A stretch of 56,300 bases of DNA, taken from positions 1 through 56,300 of the IMG/VR virus record IMGVR_UViG_3300029442_000006; one strand, 5' to 3'. The stretch is from a virus. A model generated the notes under the pieces. It did not search any database and was not told where the DNA came from. It was given only the letters and a program-made list of their open reading frames with translations. Shown piece after piece: positions 1 through 8,360 of the stretch (position 1 is the first letter of the stretch; each line of letters starts with the position of its first letter). Position numbers and translations under genes: made by a program.

Positions 1-341
1 GGGGGGTTTCGGGCCCGCAACCCACTCGTCAATGGCTTTGCGCGTGTCGCGCTGGGTAGATGGTAACTTAATACCGGTTTCCTCGGTGAAGATTTTACGG
101 GATAGCGGGTTGCCAATATCGAGGATAGCTTTTAAGGCGTTGGGGTCTTTGGCCTCGATCGCCGCCGTCAACCGTTCCAGCGTCTTGGGGGCGACCTGCT
201 CACGGATTGGTAGCGCATCCACCCACTTGCGATATTCCTGCGCGTACTGGTCTTTCTTCGGTGACTTCGCCATCTCCGCCAACGTCATTCCTTTGGATGC
301 TGCAAAGCGGTCTTGTAGGGTTGTCGCTACTACTGGCGCTG
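1..341. repeat. diverged second copy/haplotype of 54942-55282
   Basis: Bases 1-341 align without gaps to 54942-55282 (offset 54941) with scattered substitutions, for example at 3 and 57, and a cluster near 203-211. Both copies read in the giant-gene frame through TLQDRFAASKGMTLAEMAK. In the left copy this block directly follows the 77-nt overlap region; in the right copy about 0.94 kb separates them. This is best read as a population variant carrying a deletion, not a second gene. Confidence 0.8.
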
Positions 342-2652
342 GCTCCGCTGCTGGGGGCTGCGCTACGGGCGGGGCGGGGGGTTGGGAGGCAAGCCATTCC
401 GTGTACTCTGCCTGCAACTGCTGTTGCTGGTCTGGCGGCAACGCTCGCGCTTGCTCCATTGTCATTCCACGTTCAGCCAAGAACTTCACTTGCGTCTCGC
501 GCGCTTCACCAACTGCGCGTAAAACGTCGGCTCCCGGCCCGGCGGGCTGTGTCGTTGCGAGTTTAGGTGAGGCAGCGGGAGCTTGAGGCGGGACAGGCGC
601 GACGGCGGGAGTAGCGGTTAAATCGCTGGAGTGTAGCACCCCTTGAAAATCTTGCGGGACTTGACCGGCTTTCTTCGCTTGCTCTAAAGCCGCTTCACGA
701 GTCAACGAATTTCCGTTCTCGTCAATAAATCCAAATTCCTTAGCCTCCCTCTGCTGCGGTGTCGTCCCTTTTAATGACGGGTCTAACGCGGCGTGACCGG
801 CTTCCAATCTACCGGTGTGCATCCAATTGTTTGCATCAATCCAAAACACCCCTGTAATCGGCGTAGCTTCATTACCCTCCAATGCCGCGCTATGCTTCTT
901 CAGAAGCTCCTCTAATGCCGGCGAGATTGCAGGTTTCACTTCCGCCCCGGCACCTACTACCGGCGTTACGGGCTGTGTTGTAGTAGTCGGTGCTTGCGTA
1001 GCATCGTTTGTAGGTTCAGTCCCAGCTTTGGTAGCATCGGCACCGGGGGCAGAAGTGATCAGTAAATTAGGAATAACAGGAGAAGAAGACGCTTTATTAT
1101 TTCCTGCGGGTGGGGCGTCTTTCTTAACCGGTGTCCACTTTGTCGTGCGATTCATCAGGAGGCCATCTAAATACGCCTTTACCCTCTCCGGTCTGTCCTC
1201 GTGGACGATGAAATCCTCAATCGCCTCAATCGTCTTTTGGATTTCGCCCTCTGGTATTTCAAGTCTCTTCAGTCCGTCGTAAATCCATTTCTTAATATCA
1301 CTACCGCGAACATCGTCAAACTTACGCTGGACAACTTCTTGACCTTCGTGTAGGTAAAATCTTTCGTCAAAAATGGGCTGTTTCCATTTATCTAAAACGG
1401 GTTTTCCGCTACCATCTTTCTGTTCTACCGAACCTTCCCAGCCCTGTCTCCCATCCGGTTTTGTGACAAATTTGTAACCTGTAATGTCAACTAACTTATC
1501 TCCCGCGAAGACATAATTTCTTGTCTTTCCCTTCTCGTAAATCACTTTCTTTGAAAGAGGCCCGGAATCACTATTAAACGAATGCTTGGCACTTTGAATT
1601 GCAAACAGTGAATCTCCTAACGCACTCGGCGCATGTTTCGCGGCTGCTTCAAAATTACCATTCGCCAACTCGCGTAACATTTCAGCCGAATTCTCGTAGG
1701 AACCGGCGGCCATCTGCAATCCGAACCCAGCCCCAACCACTCGCTGCATACTTTCCGGGAGGCCGCCAGTACCAACGGCCATTAGGGCTAACATTTCCGG
1801 CTCGCCCATTGCATTGAGCCATTCACGCGCCCCCTGCTGAAGCGAATCACCAAAGCGTGAGAGTCTATCAATTCTGTCCGCCTTTGGCAGGCCCGCAAGC
1901 GACCGATGAAAGTCATCAAGTTTAACGTCCGCATCAGCCTTTGGCATTATTTTGACCAGCCAATCACCAAACGGAACCTTCAACGGCTCCTGCGCTTGCG
2001 ACTGCAATCCGGCAACTGCATAAGAAATCGGAGCCGTCACCGGTAACGCTAGACCTTGACCAACCGCTGACAAGGCTTGTACCAAAGCGTCAATCGGATG
2101 CCCGGACTTTAGGGTTTTACCAGCTTCATAACTTTGCTGAAATGGTTTGAGAATTTTATCTTTCGTCTCAGGCGGTAGCAGATTGTCCCACGGTTGCGGT
2201 TGACGAGTTGGAGTCCGTTTAGCTTCCGGGCTGTTTTCGTAAGCCTTACCCTCTGCAAGCTCAAAGGGGGTAGGTGAGCGAAGTGTTGGAGGACGGTTGA
2301 TTTCCGCATCCAACTGCTCCTTTTTCAACCAGCCGAACGGTATTGATTGATTGAGTTGGGTAATCTGATTTCCGAGTTCCTGTATATTGGGGGGATTAGG
2401 AACCCTAGTCTTCTCGGCTGCGGCAACTGGAGTAACAATCGGAGCGATTGCTTTAGCGATCGGCTGAACCCCCGGAGTTCCATTGCTTCGGATGCCAGCC
2501 GGCCCGTTGCTGGCAAGCACTACCCCCGACGGCTTGACCGGAGCCTGTGCCTTGAATTGCTTAACGAAATCCCCCGCCGTAATCGGTTGCGATGGGGATG
2601 GGGTCGTGGTAGGTGAGGTCTTAAACGAATCAACAAATTCTTGGGCTGTCAT
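1..2652 (-). CDS. giant polyvalent protein, N-terminal part (runs off the left edge)
   Basis: The frame is open from ATG 2652 to base 1, with no stop. The first ~190 residues are Pro/Thr/Gln-rich linker; then comes a predicted helical region with Ala/Gly stretches, a segment with many charged residues, and Pro/Ala linkers. Near 530-440 lies the module GMTMEQARALPPDQQQQ, related to the following GMTLAEMAKSPKKDQ module. Codon 439-441 is the same TTG codon as the first codon at the right window edge, and the preceding reading frame is in phase (737 codons from ATG to that point). The protein therefore continues at 56300. Bases 364-1 instead represent a shorter variant of the same region. It lies 9 nt after the 2662-4077 gene with no clear Shine-Dalgarno, so translation may be coupled. 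Function of this part is unknown. Confidence 0.85.
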   Translation of the reverse strand, partial: MTAQEFVDSFKTSPTTTPSPSQPITAGDFVKQFKAQAPVKPSGVVLASNGPAGIRSNGTPGVQPIAKAIAPIVTPVAAAEKTRVPNPPNIQELGNQITQLNQSIPFGWLKKEQLDAEINRPPTLRSPTPFELAEGKAYENSPEAKRTPTRQPQPWDNLLPPETKDKILKPFQQSYEAGKTLKSGHPIDALVQALSAVGQGLALPVTAPISYAVAGLQSQAQEPLKVPFGDWLVKIMPKADADVKLDDFHRSLAGLPKADRIDRLSRFGDSLQQGAREWLNAMGEPEMLALMAVGTGGLPESMQRVVGAGFGLQMAAGSYENSAEMLRELANGNFEAAAKHAPSALGDSLFAIQSAKHSFNSDSGPLSKKVIYEKGKTRNYVFAGDKLVDITGYKFVTKPDGRQGWEGSVEQKDGSGKPVLDKWKQPIFDERFYLHEGQEVVQRKFDDVRGSDIKKWIYDGLKRLEIPEGEIQKTIEAIEDFIVHEDRPERVKAYLDGLLMNRTTKWTPVKKDAPPAGNNKASSSPVIPNLLITSAPGADATKAGTEPTNDATQAPTTTTQPVTPVVGAGAEVKPAISPALEELLKKHSAALEGNEATPITGVFWIDANNWMHTGRLEAGHAALDPSLKGTTPQQREAKEFGFIDENGNSLTREAALEQAKKAGQVPQDFQGVLHSSDLTATPAVAPVPPQAPAASPKLATTQPAGPGADVLRAVGEARETQVKFLAERGMTMEQARALPPDQQQQLQAEYTEWLASQPPAPPVAQPPAAEPAPVVATTLQDRFAASKGMTLAEMAKSPKKDQYAQEYRKWVDALPIREQVAPKTLERLTAAIEAKDPNALKAILDIGNPLSRKIFTEETGIKLPSTQRDTRKAIDEWVAGPKPP
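365..441. repeat. 77-nt assembly overlap, left copy
   Basis: This segment is identical over 77 bases to 56224-56300; base 364 (t) differs from base 56223 (g). An exact 77-nt end overlap is what a de Bruijn assembler run at k=77 leaves at a graph junction. Together with the continuous reading frame it indicates that the molecule is circular or circularly permuted, with a unit of about 55,859 bp. The assembler is not known to me. Confidence 0.85.
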
Positions 2653-2661
2653 GGGATTAGA

Positions 2662-4077
2662 TTATTCGCGTTCTTCAATCACTCTTTGAATTGCTTCCGC
2701 TGCATCTATACCTTCTTCTTCAATCATCATTTTGGCGCGTTTCTGCTCTTCCACCGTAATGACGACCGGGGCGATTTCATCCGGCAAATCTATTTCAACT
2801 TTCGGTTGCGCCCCGGTTAAATCATTCCAAGCCTTTGCCAAACGGCCTTGCGGTTTAGCGACTGGCGTTGGAGCCGTTACACCACCAGCGGCAGGCGGTG
2901 TTCCTGCTGTTGAAAGGGTAAAAGCCGGAGCCGCCGCTTTCGCATAAGCCGTCGCTTCATCCATGTTCTGTGATTCTTTTCCTTGAAAATCGGAAATTGC
3001 ATTATTGATATGCTTTAATTTAATCAGAGCTTGTTGTCCTAATGCCTGCCCTTTATATAGCTCTGCATCTGTCTCATATTTAGTCCTCTCTTTAAGAAGG
3101 GAGGTCGGGATTTTCCTTTGGTGTGAACCGTATTCTACGTCATTGATTTGCTTGAGTGCTGCCAAGAATGGAATGTTCTGGTCATGCGCCATCCGCCATG
3201 CCGCTGCTACCCTTGTAGAGCCAGACTGTTCTTTATTTTTTGTCAGGTTTGGTGTGAAATACCCGCCGCGTGGATTCTTAGTCTCTACTCCACCACCGGA
3301 TGACTTCATACTCGCAGGGATAGCCGTCAACGGATTGCTCACAGCCTGCTGGATTAAGTCAGACTCACCCTCACCAGCTTCCTCATTACCGCCCACGTCT
3401 AGGACTGGATAACCTAACTGTTTTGCTATCGCTTCGTATTGTTTTTTAGACTGATCTAAATCCTTGCTGTTTGGATAAATTTGTTCCCAAAGTTTTAGAG
3501 ACTTCTCCATTAACTTCTGATTGTTTCCGTTTGCGTAATTCTTGAACCTCGCCAATTCAGCCCCAGCCTCGGCATCGGGTAATCCCCACTTTAAGGATTC
3601 TCTTGCTCTTTCAGCGTTGTATTGCTGAATCATCTCCTGCTGATCGGTGTAACGCTTTTGATGCTCCCGCGCCGCCACATTGGACGGGGTATCAATCATC
3701 CCGGCAATCTCTGGATGACGCGGGAAAGCCACGCGCAGCAATCCAGTTAAAATCTTATCCCACGGGCCGTCCTTCGGTTCTGGAGTTGGTTGGGTGTTTT
3801 CGTAAGGTGAAAGATTGCGCGAACCTTCAGGCATGGTCGGCATTGGCGCAGAATTAGGCCACGGAGCCGGTGATGTCGGTTGCATGGGTGGCGGAACATT
3901 ATTTACCACCGGTTGCGGCACGGGTGAGGGAACCACCGGAGCTTTAGGTATGGAAGCGGGCTGCTGTGGCTGTTGCGGTTGTCCATCTGGCGGCGGTTGG
4001 TTGCCAGTGAAAAAGCGCATAATCCCCGGCAAGGCATTCATTACCTCTGGAGGTAACTCAATAGTCCCATCTGACAT
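2662..4077 (-). CDS. Pro-rich virion-cluster protein, unknown function
   Basis: 471 residues. Residues ~25-110 are a Pro/Gln-rich disordered segment; the rest is predicted helical and rich in Gln, Lys and Glu, with KSSGGGVETKNPRGGYF near the middle and a charged C-terminus (VEEQKRAKMMIEEEG). There is no signal peptide and no recognisable family. It lies directly between the paralogous small proteins (4080-4541) and the giant gene (2652), 2 and 9 nt away. That position suggests an internal or ejected virion protein made with the giant protein. This is inferred from context only. Confidence 0.8.
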   Translation of the reverse strand: MSDGTIELPPEVMNALPGIMRFFTGNQPPPDGQPQQPQQPASIPKAPVVPSPVPQPVVNNVPPPMQPTSPAPWPNSAPMPTMPEGSRNLSPYENTQPTPEPKDGPWDKILTGLLRVAFPRHPEIAGMIDTPSNVAAREHQKRYTDQQEMIQQYNAERARESLKWGLPDAEAGAELARFKNYANGNNQKLMEKSLKLWEQIYPNSKDLDQSKKQYEAIAKQLGYPVLDVGGNEEAGEGESDLIQQAVSNPLTAIPASMKSSGGGVETKNPRGGYFTPNLTKNKEQSGSTRVAAAWRMAHDQNIPFLAALKQINDVEYGSHQRKIPTSLLKERTKYETDAELYKGQALGQQALIKLKHINNAISDFQGKESQNMDEATAYAKAAAPAFTLSTAGTPPAAGGVTAPTPVAKPQGRLAKAWNDLTGAQPKVEIDLPDEIAPVVITVEEQKRAKMMIEEEGIDAAEAIQRVIEERE

Positions 4078-4079
4078 GA

Positions 4080-4541
4080 TTAAAGCACTCCTTGCACCTG
4101 AATCAGTTGATCGTGAATCGCGGGCTGTTGATTCATCATTGCGTCATTTTGGGATAACAATTTACGATTCCAGTCAGTTGCCTTTTGTGCGCCACCGCCC
4201 CAGCCGTGAGCAAATTTATTGACCTCTCCCATCTTTTTTAGAAAAGGATTTTCCTGAGGGCTAGATGTCGCCGGGATTGTCTTCAAAGGTTCCGACGTTG
4301 GCTGAAACGGATTCGTTTGCGGATAAGCAGCATTGACAGTGCCTCCCGGTTGAATCAATGGAGCCGCAGAAGGTTGCACCGGTTGCTGGGATTTTCCACT
4401 TGCCGAACTACTTTGGTTGGTGACGGCATCATCTACCTTGACCTTGTTAAGTCCCAAAGCATCCTTCATTTTGTCAAACGAAGCTCCGCTATTATCTTGC
4501 TTCGGTTTGTTTCTGCTCAAGACCGCAGTTAAGCATGACAT
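4080..4541 (-). CDS. small virion-cluster protein, paralogue of 4554-4832
   Basis: 153 residues starting MSCL. The central segment SSSASGKSQQPVQPSAAPLI, followed by a Gly/Pro/Asn-rich tract and KKMGEVNKF.HGWGG, is shared nearly unchanged with the upstream 92-residue ORF. The N-terminal ~45 residues and C-terminal ~35 residues are unique. There is no known family and no membrane segment. A Shine-Dalgarno-like AAGGAG precedes the start. The duplication suggests this is the full-length parent copy. Likely a minor virion or assembly protein by location. Confidence 0.7.
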   Translation of the reverse strand: MSCLTAVLSRNKPKQDNSGASFDKMKDALGLNKVKVDDAVTNQSSSASGKSQQPVQPSAAPLIQPGGTVNAAYPQTNPFQPTSEPLKTIPATSSPQENPFLKKMGEVNKFAHGWGGGAQKATDWNRKLLSQNDAMMNQQPAIHDQLIQVQGVL

Positions 4542-4545
4542 AGTG
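4204..4545. repeat. tandem duplicated block, copy 1 (copy 2 about 4618-4836)
   Basis: Long identical stretches recur between ~4204-4545 and ~4618-4836, including the segment with cctcccggttgaatcaatgg and the intergenic string gtgttctccttaaaaaccca. Copy 2 lacks about 120 bases of copy 1 near the start-codon end. The repeated intergenic string shows that the duplication included the junction between two genes. Confidence 0.75.
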
Positions 4546-4553
4546 TGTTCTCC

Positions 4554-4832
4554 TTAAAAACCCATCGAACCATTTCCAGTGGTTTGTTGGGAGTCAGTTT
4601 GTGCGTCACCGCCCCAGCCGTGATCAAATTTATTGACCTCTCCCATCTTTTTTAAATGATTTCCCTGAGGGCTAGATGTCGCCGGGTTCAAATGCTTCGA
4701 CTTTGGCTGAAACGGATTCGTTTGCGGATAAGCAGCATTGACAGTGCCTCCCGGTTGAATCAATGGAGCCGCAGAAGGTTGCACCGGTTGCTGGGATTTT
4801 CCACTTGCCGAACTACTTTGTAAGCATGACAT
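4554..4832 (-). CDS. chimeric shortened duplicate of neighbouring genes
   Basis: 92 residues. The start and middle match the 4080-4541 protein (MSCL, SSSASGKSQQ, GEVNKF.HGWGG). The last ~13 residues (QTTGNGSMGF) match the end of the 4844-5506 protein (QTTGNVSMGF). It therefore looks like the product of an unequal tandem duplication that fused the two flanking genes. Start codon and AAGGAG ribosome-binding site are intact, so it may still be translated, but it could equally be a decaying remnant. Confidence 0.5.
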   Translation of the reverse strand: MSCLQSSSASGKSQQPVQPSAAPLIQPGGTVNAAYPQTNPFQPKSKHLNPATSSPQGNHLKKMGEVNKFDHGWGGDAQTDSQQTTGNGSMGF

Positions 4833-4843
4833 ATGTGTTCTCC

Positions 4844-5506
4844 TTAAAAACCCATCGAAACATTTCCAGTGGTTTGATTTGAGTCAGTGACCGTGGACAA
4901 CCCCTTCAACTGACTGCCGATTGCTAGGGCTTGATTTAATGCTTGGTTTTCCTGCGACTGCGCTTGATTCACAGCACCGCTCTGGAGGCCAAGCTGCTGC
5001 GAGTAGTCCGCCTGCTTGTTCGCCTCTTGCTGGGCATAATTCTGTTCGGCAATGTTTTGAGCTTGGGTGTAGGCCGTGTTTTCCAAACCAGCCACTTGAC
5101 CGGTCACATCCGCCGCACTCTGCCGCGCGGCCTGTCCTGCCGCCGCTTGTGCGCCGCTTGAGTCAAGCATTCCCGCTGATTGTGCGCCGCCTTGAATCTG
5201 CGCTAAAGCATTCGCAAACGATTGCTGCCCGGCCAACTCAGTCGCGCCCACCGCATTGGATAAGGCTGGGTTGTTCACTGGATCAAACGCTCCGGGAGTC
5301 GGTGCGGCTGAAAAAATACCTTGCAAAGTGTTATTCACCAAATCCGTCGAAGCAACTTTTTCCGCCCCTCCCGAAGGATCGTACTGGTTTACTGCCTCGA
5401 CGCCCTTCGGCGCGAAACTCTTAAAGAAGGGAACCGACCACTCCGGCATATTGTTCACATTGGTCGTTCCACTCGAACTTGACATTCCACCAGATACGCA
5501 ACTCAT
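4844..5506 (-). CDS. Ala/Gln-rich virion-cluster protein, unknown
   Basis: 220 residues. The C-terminal half is an Ala/Gln/Asn-rich helix likely to form a coiled coil (AQNIAEQNYAQQEANKQADY). The N-terminus begins MSCVSGGMSSSSG and is Ser/Gly-rich. Composition resembles internal core or ejection proteins of short-tailed phages, but no family is recognised. The start overlaps the end of the sulfotransferase gene by 4 nt (ATGA). Its final residues are duplicated in the next small ORF. Confidence 0.75.
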   Translation of the reverse strand: MSCVSGGMSSSSGTTNVNNMPEWSVPFFKSFAPKGVEAVNQYDPSGGAEKVASTDLVNNTLQGIFSAAPTPGAFDPVNNPALSNAVGATELAGQQSFANALAQIQGGAQSAGMLDSSGAQAAAGQAARQSAADVTGQVAGLENTAYTQAQNIAEQNYAQQEANKQADYSQQLGLQSGAVNQAQSQENQALNQALAIGSQLKGLSTVTDSNQTTGNVSMGF

Positions 5507-6489
5507 TGTTGACCTACCTTGTCGTTTCGTTGTTTGAGAGCCTCCGCAATCGCATACAACTGTGTGCTGAACTGCTGTTGTTTTGCCTGTCCGCCGAGTA
5601 GGTAAGCCACGGCGAGCGGCACTTCGGTATAAAGTCGGTACGCCAATTCATGTCGCGGGCGACCGTTGCTGTACTCCCACGCCTGAATCACATTCGCAAT
5701 GGTTGGAGCGAGCAAAACTTTCGCATTCTGGTAGAACGTGTTCGTCGGCCATTTCAACAGAATGTTGGAAAGGCACGAGTTCATAATCGCCACATCCACC
5801 TTGTCGCCATCCAAAACGTGATCCCACGTCGAAGAAAGATTGAACAAATCAATCAACCACTGCTCCACTTCGGCGTTCCCCGCGCAAAGCTCATGGATGA
5901 CTGCGTAAAAATCCAAATGAATTTGAGACGGCTGGTAAGCCTCTCGAACCGCCCGACGGATGTTTGTATTGTATTCCGGCTCGGTCTTCTCAAAAATCAT
6001 ATTCACCCGGAAGGTTTTCAACAGATGATACCGCTTCCGATTAAACGGAAGGTTGAGGTGGTTGTAAATCCGCGCCATTACTGACTCATCATCCAACTGA
6101 TCAAAGTTCACGGAATACCCGCGAGTTCCAATCAAATCACTGCAAAGCTCTAATTTGTCCGAATAGAACCGGATTTGATGCTCGGTAAGCTTTCGGTCGG
6201 GGAAAGCGTGGTTGTAACTGGTGAGGCATTCATCGGCAGGGCGGTGAACAAACAACCACGGCGCATCGGGGAATAACCCGTTAATTTGCTCCCACGAAGT
6301 GAGCAGGGCGGCTCCACAATCGCCCACCGACTTAAATTCGCGGTCGGAGAGCTTGTTTTGATACTGCTCCAACCCGTCCACCGTAGCCACCGCTTCATGG
6401 TAACAGATCGCCTCCCCATCGCTGAAAAGATTAGAAAGCCATGTCGAGCGTGTCCGACAAAGCCCAGCTATGAAAAATTGTTTAGTCAT
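5503..6489 (-). CDS. sulfotransferase-like protein
   Basis: 328 residues from ATG 6489. The longer frame to 6558 would place the start inside the previous gene and upstream of the promoter-like element. The N-terminus FFIAGLCRTRSTWLSNLF matches the 5'-phosphosulfate-binding loop of PAPS-dependent sulfotransferases, starting within 5 residues of the chosen Met. Further on, FPDAPWLFVHRPADECLTSY matches the 3'-phosphate-binding segment (hR.P.d...Sy). It should transfer sulfate from PAPS to a hydroxyl or amine; the acceptor is unknown. It is first in a unit with virion proteins and the giant gene, preceded at 12 nt by a sigma-54-type element. A P-loop kinase with a similar fold is the main alternative. 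Confidence 0.75.
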   Translation of the reverse strand: MTKQFFIAGLCRTRSTWLSNLFSDGEAICYHEAVATVDGLEQYQNKLSDREFKSVGDCGAALLTSWEQINGLFPDAPWLFVHRPADECLTSYNHAFPDRKLTEHQIRFYSDKLELCSDLIGTRGYSVNFDQLDDESVMARIYNHLNLPFNRKRYHLLKTFRVNMIFEKTEPEYNTNIRRAVREAYQPSQIHLDFYAVIHELCAGNAEVEQWLIDLFNLSSTWDHVLDGDKVDVAIMNSCLSNILLKWPTNTFYQNAKVLLAPTIANVIQAWEYSNGRPRHELAYRLYTEVPLAVAYLLGGQAKQQQFSTQLYAIAEALKQRNDKVGQQ

Positions 6490-6501
6490 GCCACTTACTA
6501 C

Positions 6502-6517
6502 TGCAACTTTCGGGCCG
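6502..6517 (-). promoter_or_regulatory. sigma-54-type promoter element, copy A
   Basis: On the minus strand it reads CGGCCCGAAAGTTGCA, followed by GTAGT. GG and GC are spaced as in the -24/-12 consensus (TGGCACG-N4-TTGCA), with one substitution (C for T) at the first base. Start ATG 6489 of the sulfotransferase is 12 nt downstream of the core. The predicted +1 would be about 2 nt before the ATG, giving a nearly leaderless mRNA. Confidence 0.7.
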
Positions 6518-6524
6518 AGTTTTG

Positions 6525-6791
6525 TTAAAAGCTGTTTATGACGTTCCATTTGATCCAAAGGTTGTTCTGCACGCAGAGGTAAAGCGTGCCAGATTGATAA
6601 GCCACATCTCCCGCCGTTCCTGCGCCTGTGCTGGTCGCCGGTGGCGTAGGAACTAGGCGCAAGGTGGTGGCTTCAATTCGGTTTAAGTCCGTCCAAATGT
6701 TGTTATGTTCATCCCGCAAATCCTTCAATAACCGTTGCGGAGGAAGGACATCCTTAAACGGTGCTTGCTGGGGGGTGCGTAACCCGGTCAT
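6525..6791 (-). CDS. small tail-associated protein, unknown
   Basis: 88 residues from ATG 6791, which overlaps the nozzle gene stop (TAATG). The upstream in-frame extension to 6878 lies inside the nozzle gene and is unlikely. The C-terminal half, GDVAYQSGTLYLCVQNNLWIKW, resembles the short beta-hairpin segments found in phage tail or trimerisation modules (GDVAYNSGTLYVCTSAN type). The N-terminal half is helical (LLKDLRDEHNNIWTDLNRIE). It closes the capsid/nozzle unit. A small tail-tip or fibre-joining protein is likely (inference). Confidence 0.7.
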   Translation of the reverse strand: MTGLRTPQQAPFKDVLPPQRLLKDLRDEHNNIWTDLNRIEATTLRLVPTPPATSTGAGTAGDVAYQSGTLYLCVQNNLWIKWNVINSF

Positions 6792-8356
6792 TAGTGTTGC
6801 CCTCGCGCTCGAAAACTCGGCGCATACGAACCTAACGAGAAAAATCCACCCACCTTTTTGAAAGTAATCTGAAACCACCGACCGCTAACCGTAAAATCAA
6901 TCCGCGCCGGCCCGTAGCATTGCCCCACTAATTGCGGAACCGCATTCTGATCATTGATTTCATCAAAAGCGGTCACGTACACCTGCAATGGTGCTTCCGT
7001 GTTCGGAATCGGTAGCAGGTCAACCCGCAAGCCGTCCATGATTTTATAAACACTCTCATCACCGAAATCTATCAACCCGCTTGTCAGGACTGCCGTATTC
7101 GTGCCGGTAACACCCGCCGGTTCGTACAGGTAGAGAAAGCCTCCCGAATCTCCGACATAGCTCTTCTGGTCAAGCTGCGTCTCCGGTTTGACCCACGGAG
7201 TATCGCCGCCATCTACCCATGTCCCTGACTGAGAATCCCAAGTCTTATTTAGGGAAGGGGGGAGCGACATCTCTGCGGCAGTAAAAGGAAAGTCACGAGT
7301 ATAAAACGCATCGTTGTCGAGGTCGTACACCAATGCCTGCGCGGGGCTGCCATCCAGATTCCAGAACCCCGTCCAAATAATTTCTTTCTGATTCGGATTC
7401 CAAAAACCCCAGCACTCGCTCAAACGTGTTTGGTCAATCTGTTGCAACCACCAATTCCACACCCGATCCCCCATTGCGTGTGGTGTTCCGTCAAAGGTGT
7501 AAATGTTGTCATTGCCAATAAAATAAAGCCGGTCGCCTTGCTTATCGCTCACCGTGATTACGCTGGCTCCGCTCGGCGTTCCGGTTCGGCTGCTCACCTG
7601 CTGCCGTTGATAAACTAATTGCCCGCTCACGTAGGTAACGGCATGAATCGAGGCCTGTTTGAAAATAATCAGGTAATCACCCAGCTTGCGTAACGCCATC
7701 ACGGATGAGTTCTCACCCGGCACCAAGAAACTCCGCGCTTCATGCGTCAAATCTACTGTATTCCAATACTGAGTATTTCCCAACGCACTCCCCATGACCG
7801 ATTGCGGCAAGTCCGAGCCACCGCCTAACCCACCGACAAGCAGATGGTTTTGGTAGTCCGTAATGTATCTCCCCACTGGAACATTGCCGGCGGTTAGAAT
7901 TGACGGATCAAGCCCCGGAGGTTTTACCGCCGTCAACGGCACAAGGTTCCCGTCTGCCCCTTGAATCCACTGGATCGGGTCTGTGCCATTCGTAAAGTAA
8001 GCGTTATTCAGAAGTGACGCCATCTCCCAGCGATAGATTCTAGTCCCATGAAAATCCGCTGTGTTCAGCCTTGTCAGAGACTCCCCATCGTTTTTTACCT
8101 TGTAAAGCGACTGATTGGTTCCCACAATCATCATCGTGGAATCAGAGAAAAACGGAGCCATTTTGATAAAGGTCAATGCCCCGTCAATAGTTTGCACCAA
8201 TGCGGTGACGCCACCCACCATCTCAATCCGCCCCTTGAACGAGCGCACATTGCTCGCCACCGCCCAACTTCCTTGCGGCAACTCCCATTCCGGTACGGTC
8301 GTGACAATCCCCTTAATCGGGCTACCCACACGCAGGGATGTAAACCGGGTTGCCAT
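6791..8356 (-). CDS. tail nozzle / stabilisation-like protein
   Basis: 521 residues. Repeated beta-rich blades (WAVASNVRSFKGRIEMVGG, MMIVGTNQSLYKV, DYLIIFKQASIHAV, DRLYFIGNDNIYTFDG) match the beta-propeller of short-tailed phage nozzle proteins such as P22 gp10-like families. The start motif 'GIV...PEWELPQGSWAVASNVR' is typical of that group. It would close the portal-adaptor channel at the tail tip. It follows the secreted fibre-like gene by 4 nt. Short-tail morphology is inferred largely from this gene and the absence of tape-measure and tail-tube genes. Confidence 0.75.
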   Translation of the reverse strand: MATRFTSLRVGSPIKGIVTTVPEWELPQGSWAVASNVRSFKGRIEMVGGVTALVQTIDGALTFIKMAPFFSDSTMMIVGTNQSLYKVKNDGESLTRLNTADFHGTRIYRWEMASLLNNAYFTNGTDPIQWIQGADGNLVPLTAVKPPGLDPSILTAGNVPVGRYITDYQNHLLVGGLGGGSDLPQSVMGSALGNTQYWNTVDLTHEARSFLVPGENSSVMALRKLGDYLIIFKQASIHAVTYVSGQLVYQRQQVSSRTGTPSGASVITVSDKQGDRLYFIGNDNIYTFDGTPHAMGDRVWNWWLQQIDQTRLSECWGFWNPNQKEIIWTGFWNLDGSPAQALVYDLDNDAFYTRDFPFTAAEMSLPPSLNKTWDSQSGTWVDGGDTPWVKPETQLDQKSYVGDSGGFLYLYEPAGVTGTNTAVLTSGLIDFGDESVYKIMDGLRVDLLPIPNTEAPLQVYVTAFDEINDQNAVPQLVGQCYGPARIDFTVSGRWFQITFKKVGGFFSLGSYAPSFRARGQH

Positions 8357-8360
8357 GTTA

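Noticed and set aside
1-441. Terminal repeats as a true direct terminal redundancy
   Set aside because: The match is offset, exact only over 77 nt, and preceded by differing sequence; a lasso assembly explains it better.
32-586. 184-codon plus-strand ORF and its counterpart at 54844-55329
   Set aside because: Antisense shadows of the giant gene; their similarity to each other only reflects the repeated segment.
6490-6558. N-terminal extension of the sulfotransferase to ATG 6558
   Set aside because: It would include the promoter-like element and overlap the previous gene; the family motif starts right after ATG 6489.
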